The notes under the pieces: generated by a model
What the model was told of the DNA's origin: nothing
Database searches by the model: none
What the model saw: only the letters and a program-made list of their open reading frames with translations
Translations under genes and position numbers: made by a program
In this document: in pieces, positions 37,679 to 46,475 of the stretch
How the letters are laid out: each line of letters opens with the position of its first letter
How positions within the stretch are numbered: position 1 is the stretch's first letter
Origin: Sphingomonas sp. UNC305MFCol5.2
GTDB lineage: Bacteria > Pseudomonadota > Alphaproteobacteria > Sphingomonadales > Sphingomonadaceae
Direction of reading: 5' to 3'
Length of the DNA: 64,000 bases
NCBI RefSeq assembly: GCF_000712135.1
Contig: NZ_JOOE01000004.1
Coordinates: 250,501-314,500, forward strand

Positions 37679-39706
37679 TCACCGGTAGGTCGCGATGTCG
37701 GCTTCGCCCTCGGGCATGTTGCTCGGCGGCACGCTGGCCACCATTCGCCGCGTGATCGCATAGGCGATTGCGATCAGCCCGAAGAACAAGAGCGGCGCCA
37801 GCCACAATGCCACCCTCTCGAAGCTCTCGCCCATCAGCGCGAGAGGCGCGTCGTTGGGCGGGATCGGCGAAGTGCGATTCGCCCAGGCCAGGATGCCCGC
37901 GAACGCGACGCCGAACAGGCTCTCGCCGACGATCAGCCCCGTCGCCGCCAGCACGCCCATCCGCTCTGCGAAGTCCGGATTGGCACTGCGCTTGGCCCAG
38001 CGGTCGTAGAAATTGCCGATCAGCGCGCCGACCGGGATCAGCAAGGTGAGCGCCATCGGCAGATAGATGCCCATACCCACGGCGAGCGGCGGCAGGCGCA
38101 TCTTGCCGGCGCGGCCGAGCGTCTCGTCTATGAGGATCACGCCAACGCCGATCGCCGCGCCGATCCCGATCAGTCCCCAGTCGATATCGCCGCCCAGCAC
38201 GCCCTTGGCGATCGACGAAATCAATGCGGCTTGCGGCGCGGAGAGCGCGTTGGGGCCGGCACCGGGCATGCCGACGAAGCCGAGGGTGCTTTTGAGCAGA
38301 TCGAGCACCAGCGGAATCGCGAGGCTGCCGAACACCACGCCCATCACCAGCGCGACCTGCTGCTTCCACGGCGTCGCGCCGACCAGCTGGCCGGTCTTGA
38401 GATCCTGGAGATTGTCGTTCGAGATCGTCGCGATCGAAAAGACGATCGCCGTGGTGAACAGCGCATAGGCGATCAGTGCGTTGGTCCGCGTCGGATCGGC
38501 TTCGTGCCCGAAGATCAGCACGAGCAGCAGCGACGCGCCGAGCACCGCGAGGATGCCGACGCCGGAGACCGGCGAGTTCGACGCACCGATCAGGCCCGCC
38601 ATATAGCCGCAGATCGCTGCGATCAGCACGCCGACGATCAGCACATAGACCAGCGAGCCGCCGATCACCGCGACCGGATAATCGTGCACCGGTCCGCCGG
38701 TGGAAAAGTCCCAGAGCAGCCAGGCGATCGGCGCGAGGATCAGCAGCGAGACCAGCGCAACTACGCCGATCGGCAAGTCGCGCTCGGTCAAATCGAGCGT
38801 CTCGCCCGCAGTGCGCGCGCGTGATGCCGCCAGCGCCGAACGGAGCCCCGCGATGATCGGACCGATGATCTTGAGCAGCGACCAGATCGCCGCCACGCCG
38901 ATCGTGCCGGCGCCGATGAAGCGCACCTGGCCGCGGAACGTGCCGCCGACCAGCGCGTCGATGCCGGCGGAGAAGTCACCGCCCGATGCGAAATACGGCA
39001 CGAGCACGGTCCACGAGATCAACATCCCGAAGAACATCGCCGCGCCCACCGAAATGCCGACGAGATGCCCCACGCCGATCAGCAGCATCGACCAGCTCGT
39101 CGAGAAACCGGAAGCGGTGCCGCCGATCGCGAAATTCTTGCCGGCTTCCTCGGCGACCAGCTTCATCTTGGCGAGCAATGCGAAGCCACCCGAAAAGAGC
39201 GAGCCGAGCATCAGCACGCGCAGTCCCCTGGCGTTCTCGACATCGCCGGCGCGGCTGTTCGACCCGACCTTGAGCACTTCGGCTGCGGCGACGCCCTCGG
39301 GATAGGGAAGGTCCGATCCCGTCACCAGCGCGCGCCTGAGCGGCACCGAGAACATCACGCCGAGCACCCCGCCGGTGATGCACACCGCCACCGTGGTCCA
39401 ATAGGGGAAGCCCGACCACCAGCCGACCATGATCAACCCCGGCAGCACGAAGACGATGGCGGCAAGGGTGCCCGCCGCGCTCGCGATGGTCTGGACGATG
39501 TTGTTCTCGAGGATCGTGGCGCCGCGGAAGAAGCGCAGGATCGCCATCGAGACCACCGCGGCGGGGATCGAGGTCGCGAAGGTCAGCCCGACCTTGAGGC
39601 CCGCATAGACGTTCGCCGCAGTGAACAGCAGCGTGATCGCGCCCCCCAGCAAAACGCCGCGAAGCGTGAGTTCTAGCGGCGCACGGGCCGCGGCGTCGGT
39701 CGCCAA
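37679..39706 (-). CDS. OPT family oligopeptide/metal-chelate transporter
   Basis: 675 residues from a TTG start with GGGGAG 9 bases upstream (the N-terminus MATDAAARAPLELTLRGVLLGGAITLLFTAANVYAGLKVGLTF is typical). About 15 membrane helices with conserved IPAAVVSMAILRFFR, ENNIVQTIASAAGT, YPEGVAAAEVLK and the SNSPVSGVGILAVLGASLLL core. OPT members import peptides or metal-chelate complexes; the substrate is not readable. It is divergent from the HerA-like gene? No: both run on the minus strand, with 44 bases between stop and start, so read-through is possible. Confidence 0.9.
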   Translation of the reverse strand: MATDAAARAPLELTLRGVLLGGAITLLFTAANVYAGLKVGLTFATSIPAAVVSMAILRFFRGATILENNIVQTIASAAGTLAAIVFVLPGLIMVGWWSGFPYWTTVAVCITGGVLGVMFSVPLRRALVTGSDLPYPEGVAAAEVLKVGSNSRAGDVENARGLRVLMLGSLFSGGFALLAKMKLVAEEAGKNFAIGGTASGFSTSWSMLLIGVGHLVGISVGAAMFFGMLISWTVLVPYFASGGDFSAGIDALVGGTFRGQVRFIGAGTIGVAAIWSLLKIIGPIIAGLRSALAASRARTAGETLDLTERDLPIGVVALVSLLILAPIAWLLWDFSTGGPVHDYPVAVIGGSLVYVLIVGVLIAAICGYMAGLIGASNSPVSGVGILAVLGASLLLVLIFGHEADPTRTNALIAYALFTTAIVFSIATISNDNLQDLKTGQLVGATPWKQQVALVMGVVFGSLAIPLVLDLLKSTLGFVGMPGAGPNALSAPQAALISSIAKGVLGGDIDWGLIGIGAAIGVGVILIDETLGRAGKMRLPPLAVGMGIYLPMALTLLIPVGALIGNFYDRWAKRSANPDFAERMGVLAATGLIVGESLFGVAFAGILAWANRTSPIPPNDAPLALMGESFERVALWLAPLLFFGLIAIAYAITRRMVASVPPSNMPEGEADIATYR

Positions 39707-39750
39707 GTCCTTATCTCCCCAAGGTATCGGGAGATACTATGCCGCGCTTG

Positions 39751-41367
39751 TCAGCCTCTGAACAGCCCGCCCAGAACCCCGCGGATCAGTTGCGCGCCGA
39801 GCCCGCCGCCGGACGAGCGCCGCTTGCTGCCGCCGAAGATCTCGCGGCCGATCTCGTTCGCGACCTGGCGGCCGAGCGAGGACGAAGCCGAGCGTGCGGC
39901 GGAAGTCGCCATCTTGGCCCAGGGCGATGTCGCGGTCGCCTGCGCGCGTTCGGTGGCGAGGCGAGTGCGCTCAGCCTCCTTGGCCAGCCGCGCGTCCTCC
40001 TTCGCCTGCGCGGCGGCGGCCTTGTCGGCCTCACTCTCGGCCTGCGCCTCGGCGGCGGCGGCGACGGCCTCATTGGCCTTTGCCGCAAGGATCTCCTCGG
40101 CGGATTCGCGATCGATCAGCGTGTCGTATTTATCGCCCACCGCGTCGGTGGTGATCAGCACCGCGCGCTCGGCCGGCACCAGCGGCCCTACGCGAGTCCC
40201 CGGCGCGCGGATCAAGGTGCGCTGCACCGGGGAGGGCGAACCATCCTCCTGCAGCACCGAGACCAGCGCCTCGCCGACCTTAAGCTCGGTGATCACCGTC
40301 GCGACATCGACATCGGGATTGGCGCGGAAGGTTTCCGCAGCGGATTTCACTGCCTTGGCGTCCTTGGGCGTGAACGCCCGCAATGCATGCTGCACCCGGT
40401 TGCCGAGCTGTCCCGCCACGTCCTCGGGAATGTCGATCGGGTTCTGCGTGACGAAATAGACGCCGACGCCCTTCGATCGGATCAGCCGCACGACCTGCTC
40501 GATCTTGTCGAGCAGCGCCTTGGGCGCATCGTCGAACAGCAGATGCGCCTCGTCGAAGAAGAAGACGAGCTTGGGCTTGTCGGGATCGCCGACTTCGGGA
40601 AGTGTTTCGAACAGCTCGGACAGCATCCACAGCAGGAAGCTGCCATAGAGCCGCGGGCTCGCCATCAATTTGTCCGCGGCGAGGATGTTGACCACGCCCC
40701 TTCCACGATCGTCGGTGCGGATGAACTCGCCGATGTCGAGCGCCGGCTCGCCGAAGAAATGTTCGGCGCCCTGCGTCCGCAGCTGGAGCAACTGGCGCTG
40801 GATCGTGCCGACGCTCGCCTTGGTGATGTTGCCGAACTTGGTCGAGAGCTCGCCCGCCCGCTCGGCGCAATGCGCGAGCATCGATTGCAGATCGTCAAGG
40901 TCGAGCAGCAGCAGCCCTTCCTCGTCGGCGACGTGGAAGGCGACGTTGAGCACGCCTTCCTGCGTCTCGTTGAGATCGAGCAGCCGCGCGAGCAGCAGCG
41001 GCCCCATCTCGGAGATCGTCGCGCGGATCGGATGGCCCTGCTCGCCGAACAGGTCCCAGAGCTGCACCGGCAGTTCGCCATAGCGCCATTCGGCGTCGCC
41101 GATCTCCTGCGCGCGCTTGGCGAAGATCTCGTGCATCTTGGAGGTCGGCGATCCGGCCATGCCCAGCCCGGAAAGATCGCCCTTCACGTCGGAGACGAAC
41201 ACCGGGACGCCGGCATTCGAGAAACCCTCGGCCAGACCCTGCAGCGTCACGGTCTTGCCGGTGCCGGTCGCGCCGGCGATCAGCCCGTGGCGATTGGCGC
41301 GGCGGAGTATCAGCTCCTGGCGGGCCTCGCCGGCCGCGCCTATGAAAATGCCCGTCTCTCCCGCCAT
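39751..41367 (-). CDS. HerA-like (DUF853/YjgR) ATPase
   Basis: 538 residues. Walker A GATGTGKTVTL near residue 32-42 and Walker B PKLVFFFDEAHLLFDDAP, with DVKGDLSGLGMAG, GNITKASVGTIQRQLLQL and FVTQNPIDIPEDVAGQLGNRVQHALRAF. These are hallmarks of the YjgR/DUF853 family of HerA-FtsK ATPases. Biochemical role is unclear; DNA translocation is inferred from the superfamily. The C-terminal 120 residues are Ala/Glu-rich (coiled) and end with a Gly/Arg tail. It is followed by the OPT transporter on the same strand after 44 bases. Confidence 0.9.
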   Translation of the reverse strand: MAGETGIFIGAAGEARQELILRRANRHGLIAGATGTGKTVTLQGLAEGFSNAGVPVFVSDVKGDLSGLGMAGSPTSKMHEIFAKRAQEIGDAEWRYGELPVQLWDLFGEQGHPIRATISEMGPLLLARLLDLNETQEGVLNVAFHVADEEGLLLLDLDDLQSMLAHCAERAGELSTKFGNITKASVGTIQRQLLQLRTQGAEHFFGEPALDIGEFIRTDDRGRGVVNILAADKLMASPRLYGSFLLWMLSELFETLPEVGDPDKPKLVFFFDEAHLLFDDAPKALLDKIEQVVRLIRSKGVGVYFVTQNPIDIPEDVAGQLGNRVQHALRAFTPKDAKAVKSAAETFRANPDVDVATVITELKVGEALVSVLQEDGSPSPVQRTLIRAPGTRVGPLVPAERAVLITTDAVGDKYDTLIDRESAEEILAAKANEAVAAAAEAQAESEADKAAAAQAKEDARLAKEAERTRLATERAQATATSPWAKMATSAARSASSSLGRQVANEIGREIFGGSKRRSSGGGLGAQLIRGVLGGLFRG

Positions 41368-41437
41368 GCCGAACTCCTTTTCAGAAGACCGGTTCTAGGG
41401 GAGAAACGGGCAATAGTCAGCCATTGAAGGCGTTCGA

Positions 41438-42943
41438 TCAGCCGGGAATCTGCACCGACACATAGCGGCCGAGCCCGCGGCGCTGGACGAACAGCAGAAC
41501 CTGCTTGGCGCCGCCGCTCTTGGCCTGGCCGACGATGCGCGCGACGTCCGCCGCGGTGGTGACCGGCGTGCGGTTGACCGTGGTGATCAGGTCGCCGCGG
41601 GCAAGGCCCTTGCCGGCGGCGTCGCTGCTCGCATCGACACCGAGCACCACCACGCCCCGCGCATTGGCATCGGCACCGATCGAGCGCGCGATCTGCGGAG
41701 TCAGCGGCGTGAGCGCGATGCCGAGCGACGCGGCGCCCATCGTCTCGCCGTCCTGCGGCCCGCTGTTATTGTCCTCGGGATCGAACTGCTGCTGCGCAAG
41801 CTCCTCCTCGGGCGGACGGGTCCCGACGGTGACGGTCACCGTCTGGCGCTTGCCGTCGCGGATCAAGTCGACCGGAATACGCGAACCGGGGGCGACATTG
41901 GCGACGATGAAGCTCAGCGTCTGGTCGGGCGTGACGTCCTGGTTGTTGACGCGGACGATCACGTCGCCCTGGCGGATGCCTGCCTTCTCGGCGGCCTGGC
42001 CGGGCTCGACTCGCGCGACGATGGTACCGCCATTCTTGGGCACGCCGAACGATTCGGCGAGATCGGCGGTCAGTTCCTGCATCTGCACGCCCAGATAGCC
42101 GCGCTTGATCGCGCCGCCACCCATCAGCGTGTCGACGATCGGCTTGGCCTGTTCGGCGGGGATCGCGAAGCCGATGCCGACATTGCCGCCGGTCGGCGAG
42201 AGGATCTGCGAGTTGATGCCGATCACGTTGCCCTGCAGATCGAACATCGGGCCGCCTGAATTGCCCCGGTTGATCGAGGCGTCGGTCTGGAGGAAGCGGT
42301 CATAGGCGCCGCCCTGGCCGGTGACGCGGTGCGTCGCCGAGATGATGCCCGCGGTCACCGATCCGCCGAGGCCGAACGGATTGCCGATCGCCACCACCCA
42401 GTCGCCGACGCGCGCCTGGCGCGAATCGCCGAAGCGGACGAAGGGCAGGTTGGTGCCTTCGATCTTGAGCACCGCGAGGTCCGACTGGACGTCGCGGCCG
42501 ATCAATTTGGCCTTGAACTCGCGGCGATCGGGGAAGGTGACCGTGATCGATTCGACCACGGCGCCGCGCTGGCCGGCGGAGATGACGTGGTTGTTGGTGA
42601 CGACATAGCCGTCGGCCGAGATGACGAAGCCCGAACCGAGCGATTCGGCCTGGCGCGTCACCGGCTGGCCGCCCTGGCCGGGGACCAGCCCTTCGAAGGG
42701 CGTGCCGGCGAACGGATTGGTGTTCACCTGCACGCGCTGCGTGGTCGAGATGTTGACCACCGCGGGCTGGAGCTTGGCGACCATGTCGGCGAAGCTCATC
42801 GGCGCGCCGGCGCGCGGCACGCTCGCCTGGATCGCGCCCGGCTCGTTCTGCGCGGTCTGCGCGCCGGCGGTGGTGTTCAGCGTCATGACGGCGGCGGCGC
42901 CGCTCAGGGCAAGGGCAGTGGTGAGAGCGTAGGCGTAACGCAC
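41438..42943 (-). CDS. degP: DegP/DegQ-type periplasmic serine protease
   Basis: 501 residues from a GTG start giving signal VRYAYALTTALALSGAAAV; AAGGG lies about 11 bases upstream and longer frames upstream have no resemblance. Trypsin-like domain with catalytic His in VVTNNHVI (about 118), Asp in SDLAVLKI (about 158) and Ser in NRGNSGGPM (about 229), followed by two PDZ domains (VEPGQAAEKAGIRQGDVIV; VDASSDAAGKGLARGDLIT). A chaperone-protease for misfolded envelope proteins. It lies downstream of hflK-hflC, separated by a hairpin and by TGAAY repeats, so it may be expressed both with them and independently. Confidence 0.93.
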   Translation of the reverse strand: MRYAYALTTALALSGAAAVMTLNTTAGAQTAQNEPGAIQASVPRAGAPMSFADMVAKLQPAVVNISTTQRVQVNTNPFAGTPFEGLVPGQGGQPVTRQAESLGSGFVISADGYVVTNNHVISAGQRGAVVESITVTFPDRREFKAKLIGRDVQSDLAVLKIEGTNLPFVRFGDSRQARVGDWVVAIGNPFGLGGSVTAGIISATHRVTGQGGAYDRFLQTDASINRGNSGGPMFDLQGNVIGINSQILSPTGGNVGIGFAIPAEQAKPIVDTLMGGGAIKRGYLGVQMQELTADLAESFGVPKNGGTIVARVEPGQAAEKAGIRQGDVIVRVNNQDVTPDQTLSFIVANVAPGSRIPVDLIRDGKRQTVTVTVGTRPPEEELAQQQFDPEDNNSGPQDGETMGAASLGIALTPLTPQIARSIGADANARGVVVLGVDASSDAAGKGLARGDLITTVNRTPVTTAADVARIVGQAKSGGAKQVLLFVQRRGLGRYVSVQIPG

Positions 42944-42974
42944 GGATACGAATCCCTTCAAAGGATGAGCATGT

Positions 42975-43001
42975 ATTCGGGCGCGTTTGTCGCGCCCGAA
43001 T
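42975..43001. terminator. strong hairpin between hflC and degP
   Basis: Perfect 11-base arms ATTCGGGCGCG/CGCGCCCGAAT around a 5-base loop, 37 bases after the hflC stop. No T-run. Could terminate, attenuate or stabilise the upstream transcript. Confidence 0.55.
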
Positions 43002-43003
43002 GC

Positions 43004-43025
43004 TGAACGCTGATTGAATATGAAC
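43004..43025. promoter_or_regulatory. TGAAY direct repeats upstream of degP
   Basis: TGAAC (43004), TGAAT (43015) and TGAAC (43021) on the plus strand; the first two have an 11-base period, the form used by OmpR/PhoP-type response regulators. The same TGAAY-N6-TGAAY lies just upstream of the PepSY-regulator-kinase operon at 56495. Confidence 0.35.
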
Positions 43026-43037
43026 GAAGCTGCAGGA

Positions 43038-43895
43038 TCATCGTTGCCCCATGAACTCGCGCAGATAGCTGTTCTGCGGAGACAGCACGATCGACGTATC
43101 CCCCTTGCCTTCGCCCTGCGCGAGGAAGGTCGTCCGATAGGACTGCATCGCGCGGTAGAAGTCGTAGAAGGCCGGGTCCTTGTTGAACGCCTGGGCATAG
43201 ACCTGCGCGGCCTGCGCCTGGGCGGTGGCGCGGATGATCTGCGCTTCCTTCAGGCCCTGCGCCTTGATCGTCGCCGCTTCCTGCCGCCGGGCCGTCGCCA
43301 TCCGGTTGAGCGCGCTGTCGAGCGGCGATCCGCTCGGCAGCTCGGTCTGCTTGATCCGGACGTCGACGATCTCGACGCCGTACTGGCTGGCCAGCCGTTG
43401 CAGCGCGTTCTGGATATTGTCCATCACTTCGCCCCGCTCGGGGCTGAGCAAGGTGGACGAGGGCCGCTTGCCGAGCTCGTTGCGCAGCGAAGAGCCGAAC
43501 AGCGGCTGCAGCTGATCGCGCACGCGTTCCTCGGAGCCCACGGTCACGACCATCCTGAGCGGATCGACCACGCGGAACCGGGCATAGGCATCGACCTCGA
43601 GCCGCAACTGGTCGGTGGAGAGCACCGGCTGGTTGGGCAAGTCGATGTCGAGCACGCGCTTGTCGACCCACACGACGCGGTCGATGAACGGGATGCGGAA
43701 GATCGGCCCCGCCTGGGTGCGGCCGAACTGCTCGCCCGGCCGATAGGCGTTGACCGTGCGGAGCGGCTGTTCGAGCCGCAGGATCACGACCTGCTTGCTT
43801 TCGGGGACGATCGCGATCGTGCTCATCAGCACCACGAGCACGAGGATCACGGCGATGGCGATGCCGATCGGACTGCGGAACCAGCTGGCGGTCAT
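43038..43895 (-). CDS. hflC: protease modulator HflC
   Basis: 285 residues. N-terminal membrane anchor (IGIAIAVILVLVVLMSTIAIV) and SPFH/prohibitin domain (VVILRLEQPLRTVNAYRPG, DKRVLDIDLPNQPVLSTDQLRLEVDAYARFRV), then a long helical region with ALNRMATARRQEAATIKAQG. With HflK it forms the HflKC complex that surrounds and modulates the FtsH protease, facing the periplasm. Its ATG overlaps the hflK stop by four bases (ATGA), so the pair is translationally coupled. Confidence 0.94.
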   Translation of the reverse strand: MTASWFRSPIGIAIAVILVLVVLMSTIAIVPESKQVVILRLEQPLRTVNAYRPGEQFGRTQAGPIFRIPFIDRVVWVDKRVLDIDLPNQPVLSTDQLRLEVDAYARFRVVDPLRMVVTVGSEERVRDQLQPLFGSSLRNELGKRPSSTLLSPERGEVMDNIQNALQRLASQYGVEIVDVRIKQTELPSGSPLDSALNRMATARRQEAATIKAQGLKEAQIIRATAQAQAAQVYAQAFNKDPAFYDFYRAMQSYRTTFLAQGEGKGDTSIVLSPQNSYLREFMGQR

Positions 43896-45007
43896 CGGGC
43901 GGCTCCCGCCTGGGCCTGGGGCCGGACGGTAGCGTCGGCAGCGGGCGTGCCGCCTCCGCCGCGCACGGCCGGCAGCGGCAAATAAGGCGTCACGCCGGGC
44001 GCCTCGACGATCGTCTTGTTGGTGCGCGAAAGCACCTGTTCCATCGTCTCGTAATACATGCGGCGTCGGGTCACCTCGGGTGCGAGCTTGTATTGCTCAT
44101 AGATCTTGTCGAACTCCGCCGCTTCGCCCTGCGCGGCGGCGAGCACCTGCTGGGCATAGGCGTTGGCGTTGTTCTTGTTGGCCTGCGCTTCCTGCTGCGC
44201 GGCGGTGACTTGCTTGAAGTCCTCGTCGACGGCCTGCGGTGCGGCCGCCTTCTGGATCGCGACGCCCTGGATGCGGATGCCCGAACGATATTGATCGAGG
44301 ATCTGCTGCATCGCCGCCTGGACCTGCCCCTCGATCCGCGCACGGCCCTGGCCGATGGCTTCGTTGAGCGTCGTCGTGGCGACGATCTGGCGCATCGCGC
44401 TCTCGGCAGTCGCGCGCACGGTATCCTCGGGCTTGGCGATCTGGAACTTGTAGTCGACTGCGCTGCTGATGTCCCAGCGCACCGAATAAGCGAGATCGAC
44501 GATGTTCTGGTCGCCGGTCAGCATCAGATTCTCGCCGCTGGCGGGGAAATTCTCGGTGCGGATGTTCGCGACGTCGACGACGTCGACGAGCTGGAGCGGC
44601 GCGGGCAGCGTCAGCCGGACACCGGGGGTCAGCGTGGTCGAATAGGAACCGAGCGTCGTCACGACGCCGCGTTCGCGCGGACCGATCGGATGAATGCTCG
44701 TGTAGAGTATCCAGATCAGCAGCAGGCCGCCGATCACCAGCATCCACAGCCGGCTGCCGGTCGGAAGCCCGGGAACGCCGCCGCCGCCGCCACGGGCGCG
44801 CTTGAGCAGCTCGTCGAGGCTTGATGCACCGGGGCGCGGGCGCTTGCCGTCCGGCGGGAACGACCAGGGGTTGCGGGGTCCACCGCCGCCGCCGCCATTT
44901 CCATTGCCGGAGCCGCCGCCGCTTCCGCCGCCACTGCCCCACGGACTCTTGGGGGCTTCGTTCTTGAAGATGCCGGCCAGTCCGCGCCAGCCCGATAGGT
45001 TCATCAT
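43892..45007 (-). CDS. hflK: FtsH protease activity modulator HflK
   Basis: 371 residues. A cytosolic Gly/Ser/Pro-rich N-terminus (SPWGSGGGSGGGSGNGN) precedes the single membrane helix (LWMLVIGGLLLIWILYTSIHPIG) and the SPFH domain (RGVVTTLGSYSTTLTPGVRLTLP, MLTGDQNIVDLAYSVRWDI). ALNEAIGQGRARIEGQVQ-type region and the C-terminal helical tail follow. A second Met one codon later is an alternative start. It is divergent from mrp with 71 bases between starts. Confidence 0.94.
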   Translation of the reverse strand: MMNLSGWRGLAGIFKNEAPKSPWGSGGGSGGGSGNGNGGGGGGPRNPWSFPPDGKRPRPGASSLDELLKRARGGGGGVPGLPTGSRLWMLVIGGLLLIWILYTSIHPIGPRERGVVTTLGSYSTTLTPGVRLTLPAPLQLVDVVDVANIRTENFPASGENLMLTGDQNIVDLAYSVRWDISSAVDYKFQIAKPEDTVRATAESAMRQIVATTTLNEAIGQGRARIEGQVQAAMQQILDQYRSGIRIQGVAIQKAAAPQAVDEDFKQVTAAQQEAQANKNNANAYAQQVLAAAQGEAAEFDKIYEQYKLAPEVTRRRMYYETMEQVLSRTNKTIVEAPGVTPYLPLPAVRGGGGTPAADATVRPQAQAGAAR

Positions 45008-45078
45008 GCCTGTCTTTATAAGGTCACGAGCGCGGATTTACAGTGGCAGCCGCCGATTGTGCGCCTATCTGGCCCGTT

Positions 45079-46044
45079 ATGACCGATACAGAGAGCTTGA
45101 AGGCGGCGCTCGCGCCGATCGCGGCGGGCCGCGCGACGGTGCGCGTCGAGGGGGGCAAAGCGAGCATCGTGCTCGACGTGACGGGGCTCGGGCCCGAGGC
45201 GCGAGACGAGATGGAGGCCGATGTGCGGCGGACTGCAGAGGCTGCGCCGGGCGTCGCGGAAGTTCGCGTGCTGCTCACCAGCGAGCGGCGCACGCGCCGG
45301 TTGATCGCGGTGGCGAGCGGCAAGGGCGGGGTGGGCAAGTCCACAATCGCCGCGAACCTCGCGATCGCGCTGGCGAGGCGCGGACGGCGGGTCGGACTGG
45401 TCGATGCCGATATCTATGGACCGTCGCAGACTCGGCTGCTCGCCGTCGAGGGCATCCGCCCGCAGGCGCGCGAAAAGACCCTGATCCCGGTCCAGACCAA
45501 ATTCGGCGTGCCGTTGCTGTCGATGGGCGGGCTGGTGCCGGAGGGGCAGGCGATCGCATGGCGCGGATCGATGGCGGGCGGCGCGCTCGGCCAGATGGTC
45601 GATGCCGATTGGGGCGACGCCGAAGTGCTGATCATGGACCTCCCGCCCGGCACCGGCGATCTCCAGCTGACGATGGTCCAGAAGCACAAGCCGGCGGGGG
45701 CGATCATCGTCTCGACGCCGCAGGATCTCGCATTGATCGACGCGACCCGCGCGATCGACCTGTTCAACAAGGTCAACGTGCCGATCGTCGGCGTGATCGA
45801 GAACATGTCCGGTTATGCCTGCCCGCATTGCGGCGAGGTCTCGGACCCGTTCGGCAGCGGCGGGGCGGAGGCCGCGGCGGGCAGGATGGGACTGCCCTTC
45901 CTCGGTCGCGTGCCGCTCGAATTGGCGATCCGCACCGCCTCGGACGCCGGCGATCCGCCGGCTGCGGGGAACGGCCCGCAGGCGGAGACGTTCGCCGCAT
46001 TGGCGGCAAGGCTGGACGACTGGCTCACCGCAAACGGAGGCTGA
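45079..46044 (+). CDS. mrp: Mrp/NBP35 family Fe-S carrier ATPase
   Basis: 321 residues. N-terminal DUF59-like domain (residues about 1-75), then the deviant Walker A ASGKGGVGKSTIAANLA, switch DLPPGTGDLQLTMVQ and the family CxxC in GYACPHCGEV, which binds a bridging [4Fe-4S] cluster between subunits. It transfers Fe-S clusters to apoproteins. The start MTDTESLK is favoured over a Met 12 codons earlier by alignment. Three bases from the following CoA-binding protein gene, so the two form an operon. Confidence 0.93.
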   Translation: MTDTESLKAALAPIAAGRATVRVEGGKASIVLDVTGLGPEARDEMEADVRRTAEAAPGVAEVRVLLTSERRTRRLIAVASGKGGVGKSTIAANLAIALARRGRRVGLVDADIYGPSQTRLLAVEGIRPQAREKTLIPVQTKFGVPLLSMGGLVPEGQAIAWRGSMAGGALGQMVDADWGDAEVLIMDLPPGTGDLQLTMVQKHKPAGAIIVSTPQDLALIDATRAIDLFNKVNVPIVGVIENMSGYACPHCGEVSDPFGSGGAEAAAGRMGLPFLGRVPLELAIRTASDAGDPPAAGNGPQAETFAALAARLDDWLTANGG

Positions 46045-46046
46045 CC

Positions 46047-46475
46047 ATGCCGCTCACGCGCGACGAAGATATCCGGGAACTGCTCGAGGAGACGCGGACG
46101 ATCGCGATGATCGGCGCGTCGGACCGGCCCGACCGGCCGAGCTACGGCGTGATGGCCTATCTCCAGAGCCGGGGCTACCGGGTGATCCCGGTCAACCCGC
46201 AGATCACCGGCGAGCACATCCACGGCGAGTTCGTGTTCCGCGATCTCACGCAGATCGGCGAGCCCATCGACATGGTCGACATCTTCCGCCGGTCCATCGC
46301 GGCGGGCGAGGCAGTCGACGACGCGATCTCCTTCGGCGCGAAATCGGTCTGGCTCCAGATCGGCGTGATCAACGAGGAAGCGGCCGCCCGGGCGGAGGCG
46401 GCAGGCCTCAAGGTGGTGATGGACCGTTGTCCCAAGATCGAGATCCCGCGGCTGGGCGTGCCTAGAGTCGGCTGA
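46047..46475 (+). CDS. CoA-binding domain protein
   Basis: 142 residues. Rossmann-like CoA-binding fold (YccU type): TIAMIGASDRPDRPSYGVM, YRVIPVNPQITG, SFGAKSVWLQIGVINEEAAA, VVMDRCPKIEI. Function unknown; family members bind CoA. Two bases after the mrp stop, with GGAGG inside the end of mrp, so translation is linked. It ends convergent with and overlapping the class V aminotransferase-fold gene by 14 bases. Confidence 0.88.
   Translation: MPLTRDEDIRELLEETRTIAMIGASDRPDRPSYGVMAYLQSRGYRVIPVNPQITGEHIHGEFVFRDLTQIGEPIDMVDIFRRSIAAGEAVDDAISFGAKSVWLQIGVINEEAAARAEAAGLKVVMDRCPKIEIPRLGVPRVG

Noticed and set aside
39739..41427. Long plus-strand open frame opposite the HerA-like gene
   Set aside because: Antisense shadow; the minus-strand frame has Walker motifs and family resemblance.
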